Origin: an uncultured Dehalococcoidia bacterium | Lineage (GTDB): Bacteria > Chloroflexota > Dehalococcoidia > Dehalococcoidales > UBA3254 | Assembly: GCA_903890885.1 (NCBI GenBank) | Contig: CAITCX010000209.1 | Coordinates: 1 to 6,644 of the forward strand | DNA length: 6,644 nt | Direction: 5' to 3' | Shown here: piece by piece, positions 1 to 5,920 of the stretch | How positions within the stretch are numbered: position 1 is the first letter of the stretch | How the letters are laid out: every line of letters starts with the position of its first letter | Program-made: the position numbers and the translations under genes | The notes under the pieces: generated by a model | Told to the model about the DNA's origin: nothing | Database searches by the model: none | What the model saw: the letters and a program-made list of their open reading frames with translations, nothing else

Positions 1-61
1 AGAAATTAAACAAGAGTTTGAGACAATACTGGATAGTTCCCTGGAACAGCTATTCCTTTAA
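1..61 (+). CDS. C-terminal end of an unidentified protein (partial)
   Basis: Reading from base 2, nineteen sense codons lead to a TAA at 59-61. The tail reads EIKQEFETILDSSLEQLFL and looks like an amphipathic, probably helical protein end. The stop lies 6 bases from the stop of the convergent crotonase gene, the usual tail-to-tail packing of two real genes, and this is the main support for the call. The other two plus-strand frames are not convincing (frame 1 has TAA at 7-9). The fragment is too short to name a family. It could still be a chance open stretch. Confidence 0.45.
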   Translation, partial: EIKQEFETILDSSLEQLFL

Positions 62-67
62 ACTCTA

Positions 68-847
68 TTACCTGTTCTTGAAATTAGCTTTGCGTTTCTC
101 CACAAAAGCCTGCATGCCTTCTTTCTGGTCCTCTGAAGCAAAACAACGGCAGAAATAGTTTTCATCCATATCTGTGGCAGCGGCCAGGCTCATGTCCACC
201 CCGCTGTTGCAGGACTTCTTAGCATAGTTCAGAGCTATACTGCTTTTACTGAGCAACCTGGCGGCCATGGCTTTAGCTTCATCCATTAATTTACCAGACG
301 GGACAACCTGGTTGAGAAAGCCCATCTTCAAAGCTGCTTGAGAATCGCAGGTATCGCCTGTAAAAATCATTTCTTTGGCCCTGGCCATTCCTATTAATTT
401 AACTAATCGGGCAATACCGCCGCCGGCGGGAATAATGCCCAGATTTATTTCAGGCAGGCCGAATGTGGCAGTTTCAGAGGCAATTCTCAAATCACAGCAC
501 AAGGCCACTTCAAGCCCTCCACCCAGGCAAAAACCATTGATAGCCGCGATAACTGGTTGTTTGCAGCCATATATGCGGTCGCGCGCCCGGCGTGCCATTA
601 TCAGAAAAGCCTCCACCTGCACGCTGCCCAATTCCATTATTTCCCTGATATCCGCGCCGGCGATGAATGACTTGCCAGTGCCGGTTAAAATAACCACCCG
701 GATTTCAGGATCATTCTCAATGGCAGTGAACATATCGTACATCTCGTTAGAGAGTTCATTATTGCGTGCATTTAAAACATCAGGCCGGTTGATGGTTACG
801 ATTCCCAGGCCGTTCTCTTTTGTTAACAACAGGCTTTTGTACTCCAA
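68..847 (-). CDS. Enoyl-CoA hydratase/isomerase (crotonase) family protein
   Basis: A 259-residue protein, the usual crotonase length. It probably hydrates a 2,3-enoyl-CoA to the 3-hydroxyacyl-CoA in beta-oxidation-type or butyrate/crotonyl-CoA metabolism in the cytoplasm. The oxyanion-hole segment GKSFIAGADI (58-67) and the second oxyanion element GFCLGGGLEVAL (105-116) are clear. Glu113 and Glu133 (in GLPEINLG) are 20 residues apart, matching the two catalytic glutamates (144 and 164) of rat mitochondrial hydratase. This favours a true hydratase over an isomerase or a hydrolase lacking one of them. The start is taken as TTG at 847 because GGGAGG lies 6 bases upstream. An in-frame ATG at 883 adds 12 basic residues but falls inside the predicted -10 box. 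The gene is monocistronic in this window and divergent from larB. The exact acyl substrate cannot be told from sequence. Confidence 0.92.
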   Translation of the reverse strand: MEYKSLLLTKENGLGIVTINRPDVLNARNNELSNEMYDMFTAIENDPEIRVVILTGTGKSFIAGADIREIMELGSVQVEAFLIMARRARDRIYGCKQPVIAAINGFCLGGGLEVALCCDLRIASETATFGLPEINLGIIPAGGGIARLVKLIGMARAKEMIFTGDTCDSQAALKMGFLNQVVPSGKLMDEAKAMAARLLSKSSIALNYAKKSCNSGVDMSLAAATDMDENYFCRCFASEDQKEGMQAFVEKRKANFKNR

Positions 848-853
848 TTTGTG

Positions 854-859
854 CCTCCC
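854..859 (-). promoter_or_regulatory. Ribosome binding site deciding the crotonase TTG start
   Basis: On the minus strand the sequence reads GGGAGG, then six bases (CACAAA), then TTG. This is a near-perfect Shine-Dalgarno site at optimal spacing. It argues for the TTG at 847 rather than the ATG 36 bases further upstream, which has no comparable site. Confidence 0.8.
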
Positions 860-881
860 TTTTTTCAACCTCAACTGTAAC

Positions 882-911
882 ATCGTAATAGCAGAGAGTA
901 AGGACTGTCAA
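882..911 (-). promoter_or_regulatory. Candidate sigma-A promoter of the crotonase gene
   Basis: The minus strand shows a perfect TTGACA (906-911), an 18-base spacer, and TACGAT (882-887, four of six -10 matches). Transcription would begin near 875, giving a leader of about 28 bases before the TTG start. The -10 box overlaps the alternative ATG at 883, so that ATG would not be transcribed from this promoter. This is a motif match only. Confidence 0.5.
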
Positions 912-927
912 TTAAGATGCCTGAAAT

Positions 928-956
928 ATGACTTTCCTCTGTTTAATGATTATAGT
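928..956 (+). promoter_or_regulatory. Candidate promoter of the larBEC operon
   Basis: ATGACT (928-933, four of six -35 matches) is followed by a 17-base spacer and TATAGT (951-956, five of six -10 matches). The start would be near 963, leaving an untranslated leader of about 80 bases before larB. I see no riboswitch or strong hairpin in that leader. The box lies back-to-back with the crotonase promoter; the two -35 hexamers are 16 bases apart. Confidence 0.4.
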
Positions 957-1042
957 GTAATTGAGATTAGCCAAAGCCATCTAAGAAATGGTAAATTAGT
1001 AGCAATCAAGAAATCAAGGCCGTAAGTTGGCAAGGAGCTATT

Positions 1043-1843
1043 ATGCCCGAAAAGCGTGCTGTTAAAACAGCTCAAACCTCCCACTCCACTAAAAATTGGC
1101 TGCTGGAAAACCTGCGGAAACTTAAAGCGGGAGAAATGAGCGTGGAGGAAACAGCCGCTGCTTTAAGTAAACTGCCTTACGAAGATATGGGGTGGGTCAA
1201 GGTTGACCATCACCGCGCATTGCGGGTGGGTTTCCCTGAGGTGATCTTCGGGCTCGGCAAGACAGCCGAACAAATCACCATCATCGCTGAACGGCTGGTC
1301 TCGCATTCCCCTAAAGTTTTAGTAACACACGCCACGCAGGAAGCCTATGAGGCCTTAAAACTGCAGCTCGGGGATGCCATCTATAATCCGGCATCACGCA
1401 CTATTGTGGTTAACCGCTCAGGGCTGAAAAAACTCAGACCTGGCATAACGGTTGTGACAGGCGGCACAGCAGATATTCCCGTTGCCGAAGAAGCTGCCGT
1501 TACCGCCGAATTGATGGATAATAAGGTGGAAAAGATTTTTGATGTCGGGGTGGCTGGTATACACCGTTTGCTGGACAAGCTGCCGCAAATTCGCTCTGCT
1601 AACGTCCTGGTAGTGGTTGCCGGTATGGAAGGAGCCTTGCCCAGTGTAATCGCCGGGCTGGTCTCTGTGCCTGTAATAGCGGTGCCTACCAGCATAGGTT
1701 ACGGTGCCAGCTTCAATGGTATTGCTCCTCTGTTGACCATGTTGAACAGTTGCGCTCCCGGCATCTCCGTAGTCAATATTGATAACGGCTTCGGCGCCGG
1801 GTATCTGGCAGGATTGATCAATGCGGGCAAGGATTTGAAATAG
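1043..1843 (+). CDS. larB: LarB: NaAD carboxylase/hydrolase, first step of nickel-pincer nucleotide synthesis
   Basis: LarB carboxylates the pyridinium ring of nicotinic acid adenine dinucleotide and cleaves the phosphoanhydride, releasing AMP and pyridinium-3,5-biscarboxylate mononucleotide. The 266-residue protein has a variable N-terminal helical part (1-50), then family hallmarks: VDHHRALRVGFPEVIFG (54-70), GGTADIPVAEEAAV (140-153), DVGVAGIHRLL (167-177) and a PurE-like core with GMEGALPSV (194-202) and PTSIGYGASF (215-224). Glu196 and Cys237 (in LNSCAPG) are 41 residues apart, as are Glu180 and Cys221 of Lactiplantibacillus plantarum LarB as I recall them; that cysteine attacks the pyridine ring. 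The ATG has AAGGAG at 1032-1037, five bases upstream. The stop TAG overlaps the larE start by one base. Such proteins were formerly annotated as PurE-related NCAIR mutase, but the lar neighbours settle the call. Confidence 0.95.
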   Translation: MPEKRAVKTAQTSHSTKNWLLENLRKLKAGEMSVEETAAALSKLPYEDMGWVKVDHHRALRVGFPEVIFGLGKTAEQITIIAERLVSHSPKVLVTHATQEAYEALKLQLGDAIYNPASRTIVVNRSGLKKLRPGITVVTGGTADIPVAEEAAVTAELMDNKVEKIFDVGVAGIHRLLDKLPQIRSANVLVVVAGMEGALPSVIAGLVSVPVIAVPTSIGYGASFNGIAPLLTMLNSCAPGISVVNIDNGFGAGYLAGLINAGKDLK

Positions 1844-2658
1844 TGGATAAGGTCGAAAAGTTAAAAGCCATCCTGCTGGAAATGGGCAGCGTACTGATTG
1901 CCTATTCTGGAGGAGTTGATAGTACTTTTCTGGCTTTTATCGCCAATTCCGTATTGGGTGAAAAAGCCCTGGCAGTGTTTGCTCATTCTCCAACCTGTCC
2001 GCCACGCGTCCAGGCAGAAGCTGAGGCACTGGCTAAGGAACTTGGACTAAGTTTTCGTATTGTAGAAACCGATGAATTGGAAGATCCTCAGTTTGTAGCA
2101 AACACACCCGACCGCTGCTATTACTGCAAGAAAGGATTGTTTGAGAAATTGAAAGCGTTAGCTGCCGGGAAGGGATTGACCTGGTTAGCGGACGGTACCA
2201 ATTATGATGATTTGGCAGATTATCGTCCCGGCCGCAGAGCCTGCCAGGAAATGAAGGTACGCAGCCCCTTACTGGAAGCCGGTATCACCAAAGAGGAAAT
2301 CCGCCAGTTTTCAAAGTCCAGCGGCTTATCCAGCTGGGACAAGCCGGCCTCCCCTTGCCTGGCCTCTCGTATACCCTACGGCACCGCAGTCACACTGGAC
2401 GTTTTAGAGAAAATCGCTGAAGGTGAAAAATACCTGGCCAGCCTGGGCATGCGTCAACTGCGTTTGCGCCACCACGGCGAAATCGCCAGAATTGAAGTAG
2501 ACATTCAAAATATGCCCATGATTTTGAATGAGGATGTCCGGTTAAAACTGGTAGAGAAAATCCGCTCTCTGGGTTATCAGTATGTCACTCTCGATCTCAA
2601 CGGATACCGTACCGGCAGTTTAAATGAAGCATTAATACAGATCAAGGATAACGGCTAA
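1843..2658 (+). CDS. larE: LarE: ATP-dependent sulfur insertase for the nickel-pincer nucleotide (three-cysteine type)
   Basis: LarE adenylates the two carboxylates of the LarB product and converts them to thiocarboxylates. The 271-residue protein starts at a GTG that overlaps the larB TAG; AAGGA at 1829-1833 lies inside larB, suggesting coupled translation. The PP-loop ATP-pyrophosphatase motif SGGVDS is at 22-27. The family block TPDRCYYCKK is at 88-97, DYRPGRRA at 126-133, SPCLASRIPYG at 170-180, and the C-terminal GYQYVTLDLNGYRTGSLNE follows. Cys92, Cys95 and Cys172 are all present. The L. plantarum enzyme, as I recall it, keeps only the last (Cys176), which it sacrifices as sulfur donor. 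The three-cysteine pattern is that of the [4Fe-4S] LarE of Thermotoga maritima, which can turn over catalytically. Cluster binding here is inferred. Two further cysteines (52 and 134) lie outside these motifs. Confidence 0.94.
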   Translation: MDKVEKLKAILLEMGSVLIAYSGGVDSTFLAFIANSVLGEKALAVFAHSPTCPPRVQAEAEALAKELGLSFRIVETDELEDPQFVANTPDRCYYCKKGLFEKLKALAAGKGLTWLADGTNYDDLADYRPGRRACQEMKVRSPLLEAGITKEEIRQFSKSSGLSSWDKPASPCLASRIPYGTAVTLDVLEKIAEGEKYLASLGMRQLRLRHHGEIARIEVDIQNMPMILNEDVRLKLVEKIRSLGYQYVTLDLNGYRTGSLNEALIQIKDNG

Positions 2659-2659
2659 G

Positions 2660-3856
2660 ATGACCAGAATAATATATTTCGATTGTTTTTCCGGCTGCAG
2701 CGGTGATATGATCCTGGGAGCGCTTTTGGACGCGGGCCTTTCCCCGGATACTCTCAAAGAGGGGCTGGCTAAAATAGATATCCAGGGCTACCATTTGGGC
2801 ATCTCCAGGGTTAATAAAGCCGCTATCTCCGCAACTCAATTTGATGTGATTATGGATGAACATGTCCACCAGCCCCACCGCTCGTTAGCCGATATTTTAC
2901 AGATTATTGAATCCAGCCGTCTTTCTGAAAAAGTAAAAAGGGAGAGCTCCAGCATCTTCAGTCGCCTGGGTGAAGTGGAGGGCAAAGTACACGGCATCGC
3001 ACCCCAAGATGTCCATTTTCACGAGATTGGCGCGGTTGATTCTATTGTGGATATTATTGGTACGGTGATCGCTTTTGAAGCCCTGGGCATTGAAGGATAT
3101 TATGCTTCAGCTCTGGCTGTGGGAAGCGGAACGGTCAAGACAGCCCACGGCGTCTTGCCTGTTCCAGCCCCCGCTACTCTTGAACTACTCTCCATTGCCA
3201 ATGCCCCGGTACTGGAGTTGCTTCAAGAAGAGGCTCCCAAAGGCGAACTATTGACTCCTACCGGTGCCGTTTTGATTACGTCTTACGCCTCTTTCAAACG
3301 GCCTGATATGACTCTTTTAAAAACCGGTTATGGAGCAGGTCATAAAGAATTCCCGCATTGGCCGAATGTCTTAAGAGTCTGGATTGGCGACCTTAAAACC
3401 AATCTTCCGGGATCAGATCTGGTTTTAATGGAAACAAATATCGATGATATGTCTCCTCAGGTCTTCGGCTACCTGATGGAAAAACTGCTAAATGAAAAAG
3501 CCCTGGATGTCTGGTTCACACCCATCCAGATGAAAAAAAATCGTCCGGCGGTTATGCTCAGCGTGCTGGCCAATTCTTCCGATGAGGAACTTTTAAGCAA
3601 CCTCATTCTCAAGGAAACCTCTACTTTGGGCATCCGGGTAAGACCGGTAGCGCGGCATATTGCCTCAAGAGAGATTTTAGAATTCGACTCAAGTTTAGGC
3701 CGGGTTAAAGTTAAGGTCAAACGCCTTTCCAATTCACAAACGGATATTTTCCCTGAATACGAGGACTGCCGGATAATCGCTCAGAAACGCAACCTACCAT
3801 TGCATGAGGTCTTCCGTATCGTCAACGAAGAGGCCCGCAAGCAGATGAAATTATGA
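2660..3856 (+). CDS. larC: LarC: CTP-dependent nickel insertase (cyclometallase), full length in one frame
   Basis: LarC inserts nickel into the dithiolated nucleotide using CTP, forming the Ni-C and Ni-S bonds of the finished cofactor. The 398-residue protein begins with YFDCFSGCSGDMILGALLDAGL (split here as YFDCFSGCSGD, 6-16, then MILGALLDAGL, 17-27). It has a histidine-containing stretch EHVHQPHRSL (67-76), VHFHEIGAVDSIVD (118-131), LTPTGAVLI (198-206), and the C-terminal LarC2 region from about METNIDDMSPQ (257-267) through VWFTPIQMKKNRPAVML (284-300). In L. plantarum the protein is split into larC1 and larC2 joined by programmed frameshifting; here one uninterrupted frame covers both parts. 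The ATG is one base after the larE stop. AAGGA at 2644-2648, 11 bases upstream, is inside larE, so translation is probably coupled. A run of eight A at 3533-3540 is noted under findings. Confidence 0.95.
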   Translation: MTRIIYFDCFSGCSGDMILGALLDAGLSPDTLKEGLAKIDIQGYHLGISRVNKAAISATQFDVIMDEHVHQPHRSLADILQIIESSRLSEKVKRESSSIFSRLGEVEGKVHGIAPQDVHFHEIGAVDSIVDIIGTVIAFEALGIEGYYASALAVGSGTVKTAHGVLPVPAPATLELLSIANAPVLELLQEEAPKGELLTPTGAVLITSYASFKRPDMTLLKTGYGAGHKEFPHWPNVLRVWIGDLKTNLPGSDLVLMETNIDDMSPQVFGYLMEKLLNEKALDVWFTPIQMKKNRPAVMLSVLANSSDEELLSNLILKETSTLGIRVRPVARHIASREILEFDSSLGRVKVKVKRLSNSQTDIFPEYEDCRIIAQKRNLPLHEVFRIVNEEARKQMKL

Positions 3857-3857
3857 A

Positions 3858-3886
3858 AAGAGGGGAAACGATCAATTTCCCCTCTT
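3858..3886. terminator. Hairpin between convergent larC and pckG, candidate bidirectional terminator
   Basis: Arms AAGAGGGGAAA (3858-3868) and TTTCCCCTCTT (3876-3886) pair perfectly over 11 bp around a 7-base loop. The hairpin begins 2 bases after the larC stop and lies 25 bases past the pckG stop. On the plus strand no T tract follows (ACCAAAACAA). On the minus strand the 3' arm runs into CTCTTTTCAT, a short U tract. It is therefore a better intrinsic terminator for pckG than for larC, though its position suits both. Confidence 0.65.
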
Positions 3887-3911
3887 ACCAAAACAATATA
3901 AACTTAATTAA

Positions 3912-5696
3912 TTATTTCAAACGACTTTTCAACTCGTCCAATTGGTTTCTTAACCGGGCAGGCAGGTGTTCACCGAATTGTGAAAAGAATTTCTCCATCT
4001 TGGGAATTTCAGCTTTCCAAACTTCGGGATCTACCGAAAGAAGTTCTTTAATTTTTTCCTGGGCAATAACCAGCCCTTTTAAATTCAGATCTTTCTCTTC
4101 AGGCAAATAACCGATAGGAGTTTTCCTGGCGCCTGCTTTGCCATCGATACGCTCACACATCCAGATCAGAGCCCGAATATTATCCCCGAATCCAGGCCAC
4201 AACCACTCGCCATTCTGGTTTTTCCGGAACCAGTTTACATAGAAGATGCGGGGCGCTTTGTTCTTAAGTTTGTCCCCCATTTCAAAATGATGTTGAAAAT
4301 AGTCCGCCATGTTTATTCCGCAAAAAGGCAGCATAGCGAAGGGGTCGTACCTGATGCCTACATTATCCAGAATAGCGGCAGTAGGTTCCGAGGCTTCGGT
4401 TGCTGCCAGAAAAACGCCGTGATCCCAGTTAAATGCCTCGGTTACCAGAGGTACCACAGCAGAGCGGCGTCCGCCGAATATGAAAATATCTATCGGAACT
4501 CCTGCCGGATTTTCCCAATCCGGGCTAATGATAGGGCACTGTGCCGCCGGAGCAGTAAACCGGGCATTGGCATGGGCAGCAGTTTCTTTGCTGGATGGGT
4601 TCCAGTCTTTACCTTTCCAGTCGATGGCATGGGCAGGTTTGTCGCCATCCTTCCCCTCCCACCACAGGTCTCCATCGTCAGTCAGGGCGCAGTTAGTGAA
4701 AATGGTATTTTCTTTAACCGTGTCCATGGCCATCGGATTTGACTTGTAAGAAGTGCCTGGCACTACCCCAAAAAAGCCAGCTTCAGGGTTGATCGCATGC
4801 AGGTATCCATCCGGACCTATTTTCATCCAGGCGATATCATCGCCAATGCATTCAGCCTTCCACCCGGGTACGGCAGGTTGGATCATCGCCAGGTTAGTTT
4901 TGCCGCAAGCGGAAGGGAAAGCTGCCGCAACATGGTATTTCTTGCCCTCAGGACTTATCAATCTCAGGATAAGCATGTGTTCTGCCATCCAGCCTTCACG
5001 TTCAGCGAGGGCCGATGAAATGCGCAAGCCTAAACATTTTTTCCCAAGGATGGCGTTGCCGCCGTAACCCGAACCGAAAGACCAGATGGCATTCTCTTCC
5101 GGAAAATGACTGATGTACTTGTTTTCCATAGGGGCACATGGCCATAAAACGTCTTTTTCTCCCGTTTTTAAGGGCGCGCCCACAGAATGGAGACACTCTA
5201 CAAAATCCTCACCCTTATTCAGGAGTTCAATAACTTTGGTGCCGACGCGGCACATGATGTCCATATTGCAGACTACATATGGACTGTCTGTGATCTGAAC
5301 AGCCAATTTGGACATCGGTGAACCGATGGGGCCCATGGAAAAGGGGATCACGAACATAGTACGCCCCTTCATGCACCCCGTATATAAAGCCTTCATTGTT
5401 TTTTTAAGCTCGTCAGTTTGCACCCAGTTATTGGTAGGTCCGGCTTTCGCTTGCTCACGGGTCGCTATATAGGTTCTCGATTCGACGCGAGCAACATCAC
5501 CCGGGTCTGAACGGAACAGATAGGTGTTGGGGCGCTTTTTTACAGGAATAGCCCGCCCCTCCGCCACCATCTGAGCCATCAGAATATCATATTCTTCTTT
5601 GGTTCCGTCGCACCAATGAATTTTATCTGGTTGGCAAAGTTCGGCCAGTTCATTAACCCACCGGTTGAGTTTCTGGTTTGTTACTTTGTAGGACAT
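3912..5696 (-). CDS. pckG: Phosphoenolpyruvate carboxykinase (GTP)
   Basis: Interconverts oxaloacetate + GTP and PEP + GDP + CO2 with Mn2+, either for gluconeogenesis or anaplerotically. The 594-residue length suits the GTP class (about 590-620). Visible motifs: VARVESRTYIAT (68-79) of the substrate site; SGYGGNAILGKKC (209-221) and AEH (238-240), with the metal-binding Lys and His; the P-loop FPSACGKTNLAM (260-271) with the hyper-reactive Cys264; GDD (285-287); FGGRR (407-411); and the guanine-binding block from NWFRK (488) to PGFGDN (506). Phe490, Trp498 and Phe503 match human Phe517, Phe525 and Phe530, which sandwich guanine; the middle one is Trp here. ATP-type enzymes lack this block and are about 540 residues. 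The start is ATG 5696 with GAGAGG 6 bases upstream; an in-frame TTG at 5702 touches the Shine-Dalgarno and is rejected. It is monocistronic in this window. Confidence 0.97.
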   Translation of the reverse strand: MSYKVTNQKLNRWVNELAELCQPDKIHWCDGTKEEYDILMAQMVAEGRAIPVKKRPNTYLFRSDPGDVARVESRTYIATREQAKAGPTNNWVQTDELKKTMKALYTGCMKGRTMFVIPFSMGPIGSPMSKLAVQITDSPYVVCNMDIMCRVGTKVIELLNKGEDFVECLHSVGAPLKTGEKDVLWPCAPMENKYISHFPEENAIWSFGSGYGGNAILGKKCLGLRISSALAEREGWMAEHMLILRLISPEGKKYHVAAAFPSACGKTNLAMIQPAVPGWKAECIGDDIAWMKIGPDGYLHAINPEAGFFGVVPGTSYKSNPMAMDTVKENTIFTNCALTDDGDLWWEGKDGDKPAHAIDWKGKDWNPSSKETAAHANARFTAPAAQCPIISPDWENPAGVPIDIFIFGGRRSAVVPLVTEAFNWDHGVFLAATEASEPTAAILDNVGIRYDPFAMLPFCGINMADYFQHHFEMGDKLKNKAPRIFYVNWFRKNQNGEWLWPGFGDNIRALIWMCERIDGKAGARKTPIGYLPEEKDLNLKGLVIAQEKIKELLSVDPEVWKAEIPKMEKFFSQFGEHLPARLRNQLDELKSRLK

Positions 5697-5702
5697 TGTC
5701 AA

Positions 5703-5708
5703 CCTCTC
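5703..5708 (-). promoter_or_regulatory. Ribosome binding site deciding the pckG start
   Basis: On the minus strand GAGAGG is followed by TTGACA and then ATG. The six-base spacing supports the ATG at 5696. The TTG at 5702 directly follows the Shine-Dalgarno with no spacer and cannot be served by it. Confidence 0.75.
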
Positions 5709-5720
5709 AATATAAACTTA

Positions 5721-5741
5721 GCCCAGCAGAAACTGCTGGGC
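5721..5741 (-). other. Perfect hairpin in the pckG leader, just upstream of its ribosome binding site
   Basis: GCCCAGCAG (5721-5729) and CTGCTGGGC (5733-5741) pair over 9 bp, six of them G-C, around a three-base loop (TTT on the minus strand). On the pckG mRNA the hairpin ends 12 bases before GAGAGG and is followed by TAAGTTTATATT, U-rich but not a clean U tract. It may be an mRNA stabiliser, a weak attenuator or a protein-binding site. It would also read as a hairpin on the other strand. No known riboswitch class was recognised around it. Confidence 0.6.
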
Positions 5742-5840
5742 GGCATCCTGCACATTCCAATATTCGATCGTTTTATTACTCTGGTTTTAACGTAATTTAG
5801 CGAAAATATTTACACGAAAAACCGATACTTATACTTAGAT

Positions 5841-5863
5841 ATTGTATCATAATTTGTGACAAT
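5841..5863. promoter_or_regulatory. Imperfect dyad overlapping the pckG -10, possible operator
   Basis: A 23-base imperfect palindrome has outer arms ATTGT and ACAAT and matching inner CA/TG and A/T positions, so 8 of 11 pairs are symmetric. An inner perfect palindrome, TTGT-G-ACAA, occupies 5854-5862. It covers the -10 and most of the spacer of the candidate pckG promoter, the usual place for a repressor site. The region is AT-rich, so chance is possible, and no regulator family is recognised. Confidence 0.25.
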
Positions 5864-5871
5864 TAAGCCAA
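5841..5871 (-). promoter_or_regulatory. Candidate promoter of pckG with extended -10
   Basis: The minus strand reads TGATACAAT, an extended -10 (TG-N-TACAAT, hexamer 5841-5846, five of six matches). TTGGCT (5866-5871, four of six) lies 19 bases upstream, a somewhat long spacer that an extended -10 tolerates. Transcription would begin near 5834, giving a pckG leader of about 138 bases that contains the hairpin at 5721-5741. Confidence 0.4.
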
Positions 5872-5891
5872 CCTTTGAATCTTTGGCAATT

Positions 5892-5920
5892 GTGTCATAT
5901 CGGCTGGTTATTGCTATAAT
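5892..5920 (+). promoter_or_regulatory. Extended -10 promoter abutting the pentapeptide-repeat gene start
   Basis: TGCTATAAT (5912-5920) is a perfect extended -10 (TG-N-TATAAT). GTGTCA (5892-5897, four of six -35 matches) lies 17 bases upstream of the hexamer. The ATG of the downstream gene begins at 5921, directly after the -10, so transcription should begin at about 5926-5928, within the annotated first codons. This points to a leaderless message or a start slightly downstream (GTG 5927). Confidence 0.55.

Noticed and set aside
43..56. GGAA/TTCC inverted repeat near the crotonase 3' end
   Set aside because: Only 4 bp of stem, no U tract, and it lies inside the upstream partial gene.
375..1025. 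Long plus-strand open frame of 216 codons across the crotonase and the divergent region
   Set aside because: Most of it is antisense to the well-supported crotonase. Its peptide has no recognisable family pattern and it lacks a Shine-Dalgarno.
963..1042. Riboswitch or nickel-responsive leader upstream of larB
   Set aside because: No stable helix or known aptamer core is visible. The best pairing (CCAT/ATGG) is only four base pairs.
2642..2878. Minus-strand frame of 78 codons across the larE-larC junction
   Set aside because: It is antisense to both genes, with no Shine-Dalgarno or recognisable product.
3469..3732. Minus-strand frame opposite the larC C-terminal part
   Set aside because: It is a shadow of larC with a serine/leucine-rich peptide typical of antisense translation.
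4287..5298. Several plus-strand open frames opposite pckG
   Set aside because: They are antisense to strongly conserved PEP carboxykinase coding sequence and overlap one another. Their low-complexity peptides have no family resemblance.
5700..5702. TTG as pckG start giving 596 residues
   Set aside because: It directly abuts the GAGAGG Shine-Dalgarno with no spacer, while ATG 5696 is at ideal distance.
5854..5897. TTGTGA-like blocks resembling Rex or CRP/FNR half-sites
   Set aside because: No properly spaced second half-site (such as TTCACAA or TCACA) is present, so no known regulator can be named.
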